A stretch of 26,488 nucleotides of DNA from JBBPYC01 sp038200275 (GCA_038200275.1 JBBPYC010000099.1:1-26488), one strand, 5' to 3'; positions 1 to 8,198 are shown, numbered from the stretch's first letter. Translations and numbers: made by a program. Notes: a model not told the origin generated them from the letters alone.

Positions 1-463
1 CGGATCACTTTACGGATGGCGCTTGTCGGGCACCAGCTTCCTCCAGCCGTGGCGGTGCAGCAGGTTATAGGCGGAGGCGAGTGCCACCGGGCGGCCCAGG
101 CGCTGGTCGAGTGCTGCCTTGATCTGGGCGACCACCAGCACGCCGCCCGTGGCCGCCTGGCTCAGCCACGGCGCCAGAAACTCCCGCTCCTGCTCGACCG
201 TCAGGTTCTGATGCCGGCGCCCACCGGCCGCAGGCGCATCGGGCGCGCCGGCAATGCGCCCCTGCATGAAGCGGCGTCGCCAAGCGACACACCCAGTACC
301 GCGACAGGCCAAGGACGGCGCCTGTATCGCCCAGACTCAGCCCGAACTCCAGCGGCAGCACCACCGCTTGCGCCTGGCGCAGCTGCTCCACTGTCTGGGC
401 TGAAGCGATGGCTTGGCGTGCCTTCACCAACACTTCCTCATCCCCGCTGGCCGGTCGCGCCAT
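1..463 (-). pseudogene. IS630-family transposase, N-terminal part, frameshifted and interrupted by a stop
   Basis: Read from an ATG at 463, the first ~60 codons encode an N-terminal helix-turn-helix region (LGLSRYWVCRL) typical of IS630-type DDE transposases. The frame then breaks. One extra base near 280 separates VCRL from the continuation RRRFMQGRIAG in another frame. That second frame carries the expected middle region (LTVEQEREFLAPW, then LHRHGWRKLVPDKRHP) and meets a TAA at 10-12, exactly where the family continues with a residue before SDP; SDP follows in frame at 1-9. The DDE catalytic core lies beyond the window edge. Two independent lesions suggest a dead copy, although a sequencing error could explain one of them. 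I cannot place its terminal inverted repeat with confidence; it should lie between 464 and about 540. Confidence 0.8.
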
Positions 464-535
464 GACGCTCCCCCCTTGCTAATTCACAAAGCGAAATTAT
501 TGCGCGAATGACGTGCGAATGGAATCAGATCAAGT

Positions 536-562
536 GATCACGCTACAAAATCGGTAGTGATC
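536..562. repeat. Imperfect inverted repeat between the IS630 remnant and lysA
   Basis: GATCACGCTAC (536-546) can pair with GTAGTGATC (554-562) around a 7-base loop, with a two-base bulge. It lies just downstream of the lysA stop (minus strand). No T-tract follows on the lysA strand, so it is not a standard intrinsic terminator. It could be a weak terminator, an mRNA 3'-end structure or part of an IS end. Confidence 0.35.
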
Positions 563-575
563 GATCTTGGCGCTG

Positions 576-1874
576 CTAATCGAGCAGCCGCTCGCCACGC
601 ATCTGGTCTTGCGCGGTTTCCCGCAGTCGGATCAACTGCGCGCTGGCGCCGTCGACCAGCACCTCGGCTGCACGGCCACGCGTGTTGTAGTTGCTGGCCA
701 TGCTCATGCAGTAGGCTCCCGCCGACAGGATTGCCAGCCGATCGCCCGCTGCCACGTCAAGCGTGCGGTCGTGCGCCAGCCAGTCGCCGCTTTCGCAGAC
801 TGGACCGACCACGTCGTAGCAGGTGGCAGATTGCGCCTCGTCTCGGTCGCTGAGCGGCACCACCCCGTGATACGCCTGATACATGGCCGGGCGCACCAAA
901 TCGTTCATGGCCGCGTCAACGATGCAGAAGTTCTTGTCCGCACCCGGCTTCAAATACAGCACTTTGGTCAGGCAGACCCCGGCGTTGCCGACCAGCGAGC
1001 GGCCCGGCTCAATCAGCAATTTGCGATCGCCATAGCCGCGTGCATCGATACGCGCGAGCAGTTGCCCCCATAGCGCATCGGCAGCCGGCGGTATTTCGCC
1101 CTGGTAATTGATGCCGAGCCCGCCGCCGAAGTCGATGTGCGACAGCGGGACGCCGGCCGCCTCAATGCGCTCGACCAGATCGAGCATGCGCTCAACCGCG
1201 TCCAAATACGGCTCGGCCTGCGTGATCTGCGAGCCGATGTGGCAATCGATGCCCACCACCTGAATGCCGCTGAGTGCTGCCGCGCGCAGATAAGTCGCCA
1301 CTGCGCGTTCATGCGCAATGCCGAACTTGCTGCCCTTCAGGCCGGTCGAAATGTAGGGGTGCGTCTTGGGGTCGACGTTTGGATTGACGCGGATGCTGAC
1401 CGGCGCGGTGCGGCCCATGCTTGCAGCGACTTCGCTTAGCCGATCGAGCTCGGCTTCGCTTTCCACGTTGAAACAACCGATCCCGTGCTCAAGCGCTTGG
1501 CGCATCTCCGCTTCGGTCTTGCCGACGCCTGAGAAAATCACCTTGGCCGGATCGCCGCCCACGGCCAGTACGCGCACCAGTTCGCCACCCGACACAATGT
1601 CGAAGCCGCAGCCAGCGCGTGCAAACACCTGCAGCACCGCGAGCGATGAGTTTGCCTTCATGCCGTAGCAGATCTGCGTATGGCGACCTGCAAAGCCGCG
1701 TTGATAGGCAGCCAGCGCCGCCAACATAGAGGCTTTTGAGTAGACGAACAGCGGGGTGTCGTGCTGCTCTGCAAGGTCAGCCAGCCGGACCTGCTCCAGC
1801 ATCAGTTGGCCATCGGCATTTCGGTGCAGATGGGGCGCCCCGGGAAGTGCCGCTTCGCAAACGGTTGATGTCAT
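576..1874 (-). CDS. lysA: Diaminopimelate decarboxylase
   Basis: This PLP-dependent, cytosolic enzyme removes CO2 from meso-diaminopimelate to give L-lysine, the last step of lysine synthesis. The 432-residue product has the usual family length and the alanine-racemase-like barrel plus C-terminal beta domain. Visible motifs are the PLP lysine in YGMKAN (Lys73), the HIGSQ motif at 212-216, the glycine-rich phosphate-binding DFGGGLG at 248-254, EPGRS at 289-293, and the CESGD motif at 360-364 whose Cys contributes to the partner active site in the dimer. Its ATG overlaps the stop of lptM as ATGA (1871-1874), so the two are probably translated as a coupled pair. The order lptM-lysA with cyaY divergent is standard in Burkholderiales. 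Nothing in the protein looks damaged. Confidence 0.97.
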   Translation of the reverse strand: MTSTVCEAALPGAPHLHRNADGQLMLEQVRLADLAEQHDTPLFVYSKASMLAALAAYQRGFAGRHTQICYGMKANSSLAVLQVFARAGCGFDIVSGGELVRVLAVGGDPAKVIFSGVGKTEAEMRQALEHGIGCFNVESEAELDRLSEVAASMGRTAPVSIRVNPNVDPKTHPYISTGLKGSKFGIAHERAVATYLRAAALSGIQVVGIDCHIGSQITQAEPYLDAVERMLDLVERIEAAGVPLSHIDFGGGLGINYQGEIPPAADALWGQLLARIDARGYGDRKLLIEPGRSLVGNAGVCLTKVLYLKPGADKNFCIVDAAMNDLVRPAMYQAYHGVVPLSDRDEAQSATCYDVVGPVCESGDWLAHDRTLDVAAGDRLAILSAGAYCMSMASNYNTRGRAAEVLVDGASAQLIRLRETAQDQMRGERLLD

Positions 1875-2176
1875 GGCACTCGCCGACTCGAATCGACTGG
1901 CACGGGTGTGTTGCTGGCTGCCGGCGTCGGCGAAACGACAGTGGTCGGCGCCGAAGGCAGAGCAGGCGCGGGGCTGTCACGATCCTGGTAACCACCGAAG
2001 TCGGGCAGGGTGGAGCCGATCGCCGCAGGCAACGGCGCGCGCTGCGCGGCTGCTGGGTCGCGCGGCAGAAACAGCCCGCCTTTTTGACCACAGCCTGTGA
2101 CCGCAAGCACCAGCGCCACCACAGCGCTGACACGTGCAGCGGCCACTAAAATCGATGGATACGGGAACCTTGACAT
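1871..2176 (-). CDS. lptM: LptM/YifL-type small lipoprotein
   Basis: This small outer-membrane lipoprotein (101 residues from the ATG) starts with a hydrophobic signal peptide ending in the lipobox AVTGC, with the lipidated Cys at residue 29. The diagnostic LptM/YifL motif CGQKGGLFLP follows. The rest is Pro/Ala/Ser-rich and probably disordered. In E. coli LptM assists maturation of the LPS translocon protein LptD; the same role here is inferred from family. It overlaps lysA by 4 bp. The start is uncertain. The ATG at 2174-2176 overlaps the proposed cyaY start on the other strand and gives a longish 28-residue signal peptide. A GTG at 2144-2146 would give a more typical 18-residue one. Neither has a clear Shine-Dalgarno sequence. 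Confidence 0.85.
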   Translation of the reverse strand: MSRFPYPSILVAAARVSAVVALVLAVTGCGQKGGLFLPRDPAAAQRAPLPAAIGSTLPDFGGYQDRDSPAPALPSAPTTVVSPTPAASNTPVPVDSSRRVP

Positions 2177-2525
2177 GAGCCAAATTGTAATGACGGACAC
2201 CGAGTTCATGGACCAGGCGGAGGCGCTGTTGCAGGCAGTGGAGGCCGGCTGCGACCGGATCAACGACGAGACGGACTGCGACGTCGACAACCAACGCGTG
2301 GGCGGCATGGTGACATTGGTGTTCGCCAATGGCAGCCAGATCGTGGTGAATTTGCAAAAACCGCTGCAGGAAGTCTGGCTGGCAGCCCAGTCGGGCGGCT
2401 ATCACTTCCGATGCAACGAAGCGGGCCGCTGGATCGACACACGCGGGCAGACCGATTTCTTCGATCAGCTCTCCAATGACGCGAGCCTGCAAGCCGATGC
2501 GCCGGTGGCGTTCGTCGCTGCCTAG
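2175..2525 (+). CDS. cyaY: Iron-sulfur assembly regulator, bacterial frataxin CyaY
   Basis: CyaY is a small cytosolic acidic protein that binds iron and modulates the IscS/IscU iron-sulfur assembly machinery. The translated sequence shows the frataxin fold order: an acidic first helix (DTEFMDQAEALL), then GGMVTLVFANGSQIVVNLQ and VWLAAQSGGYHF, then WIDTRGQTDFF, matching the family nearly end to end. From the ATG at 2175 it is 116 residues. A second ATG at 2190 (MTDTEF) fits the usual family N terminus better, but the first has a weak purine stretch (GGGAA, 2163-2167) at fair spacing. The gene is packed between neighbours: its start touches lptM and its TAG stop is inside the CTAG that also ends mrcA. 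Confidence 0.93.
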   Translation: MSQIVMTDTEFMDQAEALLQAVEAGCDRINDETDCDVDNQRVGGMVTLVFANGSQIVVNLQKPLQEVWLAAQSGGYHFRCNEAGRWIDTRGQTDFFDQLSNDASLQADAPVAFVAA

Positions 2526-4933
2526 TTTCGGAACATGTCGAGGATGCTGCGGCGCTCTTCGGCTGCGGGCGGTGCCTGCAGCGGCGGCGGCGTGAGCCCG
2601 CGGGTCTCGGCCGGGCGGTCTTCAACCCCAAGGCTGCGGATGCCGTTGCCGCCCACATACTCGTCGTAATACCATTCGCCGCCGACTTGCGTCACGCCTT
2701 CGGGCACCGTGGTTTTGGCAATTGGGACGCCTTTCAGCGCGGTCTGCATGTAGTCGATCCACACGGGCAGCGCCAGGCCACCGCCGGTTTCCTTGTCGCC
2801 GAGCTTTCGCGGCGTGTCGTAGCCGATCCAGGTGACAGCAACCAGCGTGGGCTGGTAGCCGGTGAACCAGGCATCGTTCGAATCGTTCGTGGTGCCGGTC
2901 TTGCCCCGCAAGTCGGACCGCTTGAGCACACGACCGGCCAGCGCACCGGTGCCTGCGCGGACCACTTCCTGCAGCATGGTGTCCATGATGAACGCGTTGC
3001 GCCCGTCGATGGCGCGTGTGGACTCATTCAGCGGCGTGGGCGGCACCTCGACCAGCACGGTGCCGCGCTGGTCTGTCACGCTTGTGATCAACTGCGGATT
3101 TACGCGGTAGCCGCCGTTGGCAAATACCGCGAAAGCAGCCGCCATCTGCATCGGTGTGGCAGAGCCCGAGCCGAGCGCCATTGGCAGGTAAGCCGGGTGA
3201 CGTGCGGCCTCGAAGCCGAAGCGAGTCACCCAGTCCTGTGCATACGGGGCTCCGATTGCCTGAAGCACCCGGATCGAAACCATGTTCTTCGACTTGGCGA
3301 GCGCGGTTTTCAGCGTCATCGGGCCGGAAAACGTGCCGTCGTAATTCTTCGGCTCCCAAGGCTGTCCGCCGGTTACCGAACCGTCGAAGAACAGCGGTGC
3401 GTCGTTCACGATCGTGGACGGCATGAAGCCTTTTTCAAGCGCAGCCGAATAGATGAATGGTTTGAACGACGAACCCGGCTGCCGCCAAGCTTGCGTTACG
3501 TGGTTGAACTTGGCTTTGGAGAAGTCGAATCCACCGACCAATGACTTGATCGCGCCGGTGCGTGGGTCAAGCGACACGAAAGCGCCTTCGACTTCCGGCA
3601 TTTGCGTGATTTGCCAGCCTTTTTTTGGCACCTGCATGGCACGAATTACGGCACCACGGCGAATCTTGAGGTTCGGCGGTGCCTTGTCGGCAAGCCCGGA
3701 GCGCGCCGGCTCCAGCCCTTCACCCGTGATCTCGATTTGATCGCCGTTTTGCCGCAACGCGACGACCTTCCGGCGGTCGGCTGAAAGCACCACAGCCGCC
3801 ACCAGATCGTCGGCGTCCGGATGGTCGGCCAGCGCTTCATCAACCGCGTCGCCGAGGTCCTTGCCCTCCCGCGGCAGGTTCACAAACTGCTCGGGGCCGC
3901 GGTAAGCCTGACGCCGCTCGAATTTCAGCAACCCGGAGCGCAGCGCATCATAGGCAGCTTCCTGATGCGTGCTGTCAAGCGTTGTGTAGACGTTCAGCCC
4001 GCGCGTGTAAGCCTGCTCGCCGTACTGGGCAAAGATCAACTGGCGCACCATTTCCGCCACATAGGCCGAATGACCGAACCCGGTGCCCTCGTTGCCTGGG
4101 TTCAGGCGCAGCTTCTCGACCCGTGCCGCTTCCGCCTGCTCTTCGGTCAGAAAGCCGTTTTGCTCCATCCGGTCGATGATGTAGAGCTGGCGAATGCGGG
4201 CGCGCTCCGGATTTTTGATCGGGTTGTTCGCAGCTGGCGCTTTTGGCAGGCCGGCCAGCATCGCGGCTTCCGCCACCGTCACGTCCTGCAGCGGCTTGCC
4301 GAAATAGGCCTCAGCCGCTGCTGCAAAGCCGAACGCGCGATTGCCCAAATAGATCTGGTTCATGTAGATCTCGAGAATCTGATCTTTCGACAGCAGGTGC
4401 TCGAGCTTGAACGTCAGCAAAATCTCATAAATCTTTCGCGTGAAAGTTTTCTCGGAAGACAAGTACACGTTGCGCGCGACCTGCATCGTGATGGTGGATG
4501 CGCCCTGGCTCTTGATGCGGCCCAGGTTCGCCAACGCCGCACGCACCATGCCTTTGTAATCGACACCGTGGTGTGAATAAAAGCGCGAATCCTCAATTGC
4601 CAGCACCGCATCGATCATCACCTGCGGCACTTCCTTGATCGGTGTCAGACGCCGACGCTCCTCACCGAACTCGCCGATCAGCACGCGTTCGGCTGAATAA
4701 ATACGCAGCGGGAGCTTGGGGCGGTAGTCCGAAAGCGCCGAGACATCTGGCAGGTTGGGGTAGGCCAGCGCCAACGCGAGCGCGATGGCAAGCCCGAGAC
4801 ACAACGCACCTGCCATGGCCAGCCCCGCGGCCCAGCTCAGCAGGCGCAAGGGGATTCGAATCCAGCCCGGCAAGCTGGATTCACTCACACCGGCGCGCAA
4901 GTCGGCAGCGGTCTTGATCGGGGGCCTGGGCAT
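2522..4933 (-). CDS. mrcA: Penicillin-binding protein 1A (bifunctional glycosyltransferase/transpeptidase)
   Basis: This inner-membrane peptidoglycan synthase polymerises lipid II and cross-links stem peptides. From the ATG at 4933 it has 803 residues. The order is a cytoplasmic tail, one hydrophobic anchor (about 29-58), a GT51 glycosyltransferase domain with catalytic Glu in AIEDSRFYSHHG (~114) and GASTITMQVARN, and an OB-like insert. Then comes the transpeptidase domain with SSFK (488-491), SKN (548-550) and KTGTT (678-682). All catalytic motifs are intact. A TTG at 4981 would extend the frame, but a TATAAT box at 4961-4966 lies inside that extension and there is no similarity there, so I chose 4933. 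The stop codon (TAG, minus) is the complement of the CTA in CTAG 2522-2525. It is divergent from pilM, a usual Burkholderiales arrangement (often annotated ponA). Confidence 0.97.
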   Translation of the reverse strand: MPRPPIKTAADLRAGVSESSLPGWIRIPLRLLSWAAGLAMAGALCLGLAIALALALAYPNLPDVSALSDYRPKLPLRIYSAERVLIGEFGEERRRLTPIKEVPQVMIDAVLAIEDSRFYSHHGVDYKGMVRAALANLGRIKSQGASTITMQVARNVYLSSEKTFTRKIYEILLTFKLEHLLSKDQILEIYMNQIYLGNRAFGFAAAAEAYFGKPLQDVTVAEAAMLAGLPKAPAANNPIKNPERARIRQLYIIDRMEQNGFLTEEQAEAARVEKLRLNPGNEGTGFGHSAYVAEMVRQLIFAQYGEQAYTRGLNVYTTLDSTHQEAAYDALRSGLLKFERRQAYRGPEQFVNLPREGKDLGDAVDEALADHPDADDLVAAVVLSADRRKVVALRQNGDQIEITGEGLEPARSGLADKAPPNLKIRRGAVIRAMQVPKKGWQITQMPEVEGAFVSLDPRTGAIKSLVGGFDFSKAKFNHVTQAWRQPGSSFKPFIYSAALEKGFMPSTIVNDAPLFFDGSVTGGQPWEPKNYDGTFSGPMTLKTALAKSKNMVSIRVLQAIGAPYAQDWVTRFGFEAARHPAYLPMALGSGSATPMQMAAAFAVFANGGYRVNPQLITSVTDQRGTVLVEVPPTPLNESTRAIDGRNAFIMDTMLQEVVRAGTGALAGRVLKRSDLRGKTGTTNDSNDAWFTGYQPTLVAVTWIGYDTPRKLGDKETGGGLALPVWIDYMQTALKGVPIAKTTVPEGVTQVGGEWYYDEYVGGNGIRSLGVEDRPAETRGLTPPPLQAPPAAEERRSILDMFRN

Positions 4934-4960
4934 TGAATCGCACTTTGAATTAGTTTGCGC

Positions 4961-4966
4961 ATTATA
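4961..4966 (-). promoter_or_regulatory. Candidate -10 box of mrcA
   Basis: The minus strand reads TATAAT, a perfect sigma70 -10 hexamer, 28 bases upstream of the mrcA ATG. A transcript starting about 7 bases later would have a short leader and would exclude the upstream TTG as start codon. No good -35 is seen at 16-18 bp spacing, so the call is tentative. Confidence 0.4.
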
Positions 4967-5045
4967 AAAATTGCGCACCAATGCGTTCGTTTCAGGGCGT
5001 ATCGATGTCGTTGCATTGGCACTTCGCAGCGCTTGCCATGGTGCG

Positions 5046-5061
5046 CTTGCAACGGTGCAAG
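5046..5061. repeat. Perfect 6-bp inverted repeat in the mrcA-pilM intergenic region
   Basis: CTTGCA (5046-5051) and TGCAAG (5056-5061) are exact reverse complements around a 4-base ACGG loop, inside the 263-bp divergent region 4934-5196. No T-tract follows, so it is not a terminator. A dyad operator or an RNA leader hairpin for the pil operon is possible. The rest of this region shows no further gene. Confidence 0.35.
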
Positions 5062-5185
5062 GTGCTGCAAACCAAAGCGCCTCGAAATTCGCTCGCGACC
5101 GTTAGAAAATGCCTTCTTGCTCCCGGAGGTCGGCCATAGCATCGATTGCATCAAGCAGTTGAAAGCCGTCATGCCTGCATTTCCC

Positions 5186-5190
5186 GGGAG
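5186..5190 (+). promoter_or_regulatory. Ribosome binding site deciding the pilM start
   Basis: GGGAG sits 6 bases before the TTG at 5197. No comparable site precedes the upstream start at 5146 or the ATG at 5239, so it selects TTG as the initiation codon. Confidence 0.65.
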
Positions 5191-5196
5191 CCAAAC

Positions 5197-6276
5197 TTGA
5201 GTTCACGTACGTCCTTGTTCAGTCGCCAACCGGCGCCCATGCTGGGAATCGACATCAGCGCGTCCAGCATCAAACTGGTCGAGCTGGGCCGCGATCCCAA
5301 AGGCGACCTGGTGCTGGAGCGTTGCGCAATCGAGCCGTTGCAGCCGGGCTGGATCAACGAAGGCAACATCGAAAAATTCGATGAGGTTGCCGACACCCTG
5401 CGTCGGTTGGTCAAAAAAAGCGGCACCCGTACGAAGAACGTTGCGATGGCGCTGCCGCCTTCGGCTGTGATCACCAAGAAGATCACGCTGCCAGGAGGCT
5501 TGAGCGAAGCCGCACTCGAAGTGCAGGTCGAGTCGGAAGCCAACCAGTACATCCCGTTTTCGCTCGACGAAGTGAGCCTGGACTTCTGCGTGATCGGCCC
5601 GAGCGAGAACTCGGCTGGCGACGTGGACGTAATGATCGCCGCATCACGCAAGGAAAAGGTCCAGGATCGCCAGGGTCTGGCCGAAGCTGCTGGCTTGAAG
5701 CCCGTGGTGCTCGACATCGAATCGCACGCCTCGCGGCTGGCTGCTGCCCGGCTGATCGAAGCGCTGCCCAACGGCGGCGACGATGCACTTGTGGCGCTGT
5801 TTGAAATCGGTGCCAACTCCACCAGCATGCAAGTGATGCGCGACGGGGAAGTGCTGTACGAACGCGATCAGGCGTTCGGCGGCGCGCAGCTGACGCAGCT
5901 CATCACGCGCCAGTACGGTTTTTCGGACGATGAGGCGGAAGCCAAAAAGCGCAGCGGCGAGTTGCCGGAAGACTATGTGCCGGCCGTGCTGCAGCCATTC
6001 GTAGACAGCACAGCACACGAGATCGTGCGCGCGCTGCAGTTCTTCTTCACAAGCACGCCGCACCATAAGGTCGACCACATCATGCTGGCCGGCGGCTCTG
6101 CTTCACTGCCAGGCCTGACCAAAGCGGTGGCGCTGGAGTCGAACTTTGAATGCACGCTGCTGAATCCATTTGAAGGCATGGAGCTGGCCAGCCACATCCG
6201 GCTCAACAAAATTTCGCGCGAAGCACCGTCCTACCTGACGTCGTGCGGCCTCGCGATGCGGAGGTTCATGCAATGA
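5197..6276 (+). CDS. pilM: Type IV pilus assembly ATPase-fold protein PilM
   Basis: PilM is a cytoplasmic actin-like (FtsA-fold) protein that binds the N-terminal tail of PilN and links the inner-membrane alignment complex to the pilus motor. The 359-residue product has the PilM N-terminal phosphate motif (GIDISASSIKLVEL), the second nucleotide-binding stretch (FEIGANSTS) and the adenosine-site LAGGSASLPG. The length fits the family (about 354). I chose the TTG at 5197 because GGGAG lies 6 bases upstream; the frame is open from 5146, but that extension is not PilM-like. The last codon overlaps pilN as ATGA. First gene of the pilMNOPQ cluster, divergent from mrcA. Confidence 0.96.
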   Translation: MSSRTSLFSRQPAPMLGIDISASSIKLVELGRDPKGDLVLERCAIEPLQPGWINEGNIEKFDEVADTLRRLVKKSGTRTKNVAMALPPSAVITKKITLPGGLSEAALEVQVESEANQYIPFSLDEVSLDFCVIGPSENSAGDVDVMIAASRKEKVQDRQGLAEAAGLKPVVLDIESHASRLAAARLIEALPNGGDDALVALFEIGANSTSMQVMRDGEVLYERDQAFGGAQLTQLITRQYGFSDDEAEAKKRSGELPEDYVPAVLQPFVDSTAHEIVRALQFFFTSTPHHKVDHIMLAGGSASLPGLTKAVALESNFECTLLNPFEGMELASHIRLNKISREAPSYLTSCGLAMRRFMQ

Positions 6277-6926
6277 TTTTGATCAACCTGCTGCCGCACC
6301 GCGAAGCCGCGCGCAAGCGCCGCCGCGACAGCTTTCAAATGGCCTTGCTGGCCTCGGTTGCGGCAGGCGCTGCGATCGCCGGCGGCGTCTACCTCTGGTA
6401 TCAGGGGCAGATCGAAGATCAGCAGGGCCGCAACACCTACTTGCAAAGCGAGCTTAAGAAAGTCGATGAGCAGATCAAGGAAATTGCCTTGATCGAAAGC
6501 GAGATCACTGCGCTGCGGGCGCGTCAAAAAGCGGTGGAAGATCTGCAGGCCGACCGCAATCTGCCCGTGCACTTGCTCAACGAAGTGTCCAAGCAGTTGC
6601 CCGACGGCGTCTATCTGACCACTCTGAAGCAACAGGACCAGTCGGTTTCGATCCAAGGCGTCGCCCAATCGAACGAACGCGTTTCCGAACTGCTGCGCGC
6701 ACTGGCAGCCAATACGCCGTGGCTGGCCAAGCCGGAGTTGGTGGACATCACCTCGTCGACCTTGTCCTTGACCCCCCGCGATCAGCGGCGGGTTTCCAAC
6801 TTCAACGTGAAGTTCAACTTGAAGCGCTCGGCCGAGCCGGACGGCAAGACCGTGACGCCGACCTCGCAGGCCAACGCAGGCAGCGCCGCAGCGACCAGCG
6901 TGGTCGCCGCCGCCGTACGCAAATAG
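6273..6926 (+). CDS. pilN: Type IV pilus inner-membrane assembly protein PilN
   Basis: PilN is a bitopic inner-membrane protein whose short cytoplasmic tail binds PilM and whose periplasmic part pairs with PilO. The sequence begins MILINLLPHREAARKRR; the INLLP motif is the conserved PilM-docking segment. A transmembrane helix (about 23-42) follows, then a coiled coil (about 45-100) and a ferredoxin-like periplasmic fold (LPDGVYLTTLKQQ onward). It is 217 residues. The ATG overlaps the pilM stop by 4 bp, indicating coupled translation. The last ~25 residues are Ala/Ser/Thr-rich and probably disordered. Confidence 0.96.
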   Translation: MILINLLPHREAARKRRRDSFQMALLASVAAGAAIAGGVYLWYQGQIEDQQGRNTYLQSELKKVDEQIKEIALIESEITALRARQKAVEDLQADRNLPVHLLNEVSKQLPDGVYLTTLKQQDQSVSIQGVAQSNERVSELLRALAANTPWLAKPELVDITSSTLSLTPRDQRRVSNFNVKFNLKRSAEPDGKTVTPTSQANAGSAAATSVVAAAVRK

Positions 6927-6957
6927 CCCATTGCGCCACACGACTCAACAGACCGAC

Positions 6958-7641
6958 ATGATGGCCAAGAAAAAATCTTCCTCCGAGGGCGGCTTTGCCG
7001 CCCAACAGCGCCGGCTCGCTGCCCAGTTCAGCGGCCTGGACATGAGCGATCCCTCAGGGTGGCCGGGGTTGCCGCGCGCCGTGTTGTATGCGCTGACCGC
7101 TGCCGTGGTGGTCGGCGGCTTGTGGTTTGCGTGGCTCGACGGCTACCAGACCGAACTCGAACAAGAGCAGGGCAAGGAGGTCGCCTTGCGAACCGACTTC
7201 CAGCAAAAGACCGCCAAGGCCGTGAACCTCGATGTGCTCAAACGCCAACGCGAACAGATTCAGCAATACGTGTTCCAGCTTGAAAAGCAGCTGCCTGGCA
7301 AGGCCGAGATGGCCGCGCTGTTGTCCGACGTGAACCAGGCCGGCCTGGGCCGCAGCCTGCAGTTCGAACTGTTTCGTCCTGGCGATGTGGTGGTGAAGGA
7401 CTACTACGCCGAGCTGCCGATCGCCGTGCGCGTGACCGGTCGCTATCACGACGTGGGCGCGTTCGCCTCCGACATCGCGCACTTGTCGCGCATTGTCACG
7501 CTCAACAACATCGCGATCACGCCGAACAAGGACAACGCCAGCCTCGTGATGGACGCCACGGTGCGCACCTTCCGTTATCTGGACTCCGACGAAGTCGCCG
7601 CGCAGGCCGCTGCTGCAGTCGCCAAGAAAGCCAAGAAATGA
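6958..7641 (+). CDS. pilO: Type IV pilus inner-membrane assembly protein PilO
   Basis: PilO is the periplasmic partner of PilN in the pilus alignment complex. The 227-residue product has a short polar N terminus, a transmembrane helix (about residues 42-60, ending at WFAWLDGY), a coiled coil (about 62-110) and a C-terminal ferredoxin-like domain (PIAVRVTGRYHDVGAF, then a beta strand ending in a Lys/Ala tail). I chose the ATG at 6958, with a second ATG directly after it. A TTG at 6931 is in frame but offers no family similarity. It follows pilN by 31 bases and overlaps pilP by 4 bp (ATGA). Confidence 0.95.
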   Translation: MMAKKKSSSEGGFAAQQRRLAAQFSGLDMSDPSGWPGLPRAVLYALTAAVVVGGLWFAWLDGYQTELEQEQGKEVALRTDFQQKTAKAVNLDVLKRQREQIQQYVFQLEKQLPGKAEMAALLSDVNQAGLGRSLQFELFRPGDVVVKDYYAELPIAVRVTGRYHDVGAFASDIAHLSRIVTLNNIAITPNKDNASLVMDATVRTFRYLDSDEVAAQAAAAVAKKAKK

Positions 7642-8198
7642 GCCGCGCCACTTCCACTTTTTTGCTGCTGACACTGGGCGCAGCTGCAAGCCTGCTTGCC
7701 GGCTGCAGCACGCCGGACGACAACGCATTGCGCCAGTGGGTCAGCGACCAGCGCAACCAGAGCCGCCCAAAAGTCCAGCCGATTCCGCCTTCCAAGCAGT
7801 TCTCGCCGCAGGGCTATACGCAACTCGCCACGCTGGACCCGTTCAGCGCGCAGAAGCTGACCCAGGCGCTGCGCCGCGATTCGGCGCAAGTGCAGGCCAA
7901 CGCGGGCCTGGTGCTGCCGGAGCTTGCCCGCAGGAAGGAGCCGCTGGAATCGTTTCCACTGGATGCGATGGCGATGGTCGGCAGCCTCGACAAGGCCGGC
8001 AAACCGGTCGCGCTCGTGCGGGTGGACAACCTGCTCTATCAAGTACGAACGGGCAACTATCTCGGTCAGAACTACGGCCGCGTCATGCGCATCAGCGAGT
8101 CTGAGATCGGTCTGCGCGAGGTGGTGCAAGACGCTGGCGGCGACTGGGTCGAACGCATCGCCAACCTGCAGTTGCAGGAAAAAGAAGACAAGAAGTAA
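7638..8198 (+). CDS. pilP: Type IV pilus lipoprotein PilP
   Basis: PilP is an inner-membrane lipoprotein that connects PilN/PilO to the PilQ secretin. It has 186 residues. The signal peptide ends in the lipobox LLAGC with the modified Cys at 23. A flexible linker (about 24-85) leads into the small beta-sandwich HR domain with DAMAMVGSLDKAGKPVALV, LLYQVRTGNYLGQNYG and IGLREVVQDAGGDWVER, all characteristic of PilP. The start overlaps the pilO stop as ATGA. A 110-bp gap without visible gene or terminator separates it from pilQ. Confidence 0.96.
   Translation: MSRATSTFLLLTLGAAASLLAGCSTPDDNALRQWVSDQRNQSRPKVQPIPPSKQFSPQGYTQLATLDPFSAQKLTQALRRDSAQVQANAGLVLPELARRKEPLESFPLDAMAMVGSLDKAGKPVALVRVDNLLYQVRTGNYLGQNYGRVMRISESEIGLREVVQDAGGDWVERIANLQLQEKEDKK

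Noticed and set aside
536..562. Inverted repeat as an intrinsic terminator for lysA
   Set aside because: The stem is bulged and AT-mixed and no T-tract follows on the minus strand.
4934..4981. 16-residue N-terminal extension of PBP1A from TTG 4981
   Set aside because: It contains the TATAAT box and an N-terminal sequence unlike the family.
5017..5037. TGGCAC...TTGCC as a sigma54 promoter upstream of pilM
   Set aside because: The two halves are separated by 10 bases instead of 5, and no GC lies at the required -12 position.
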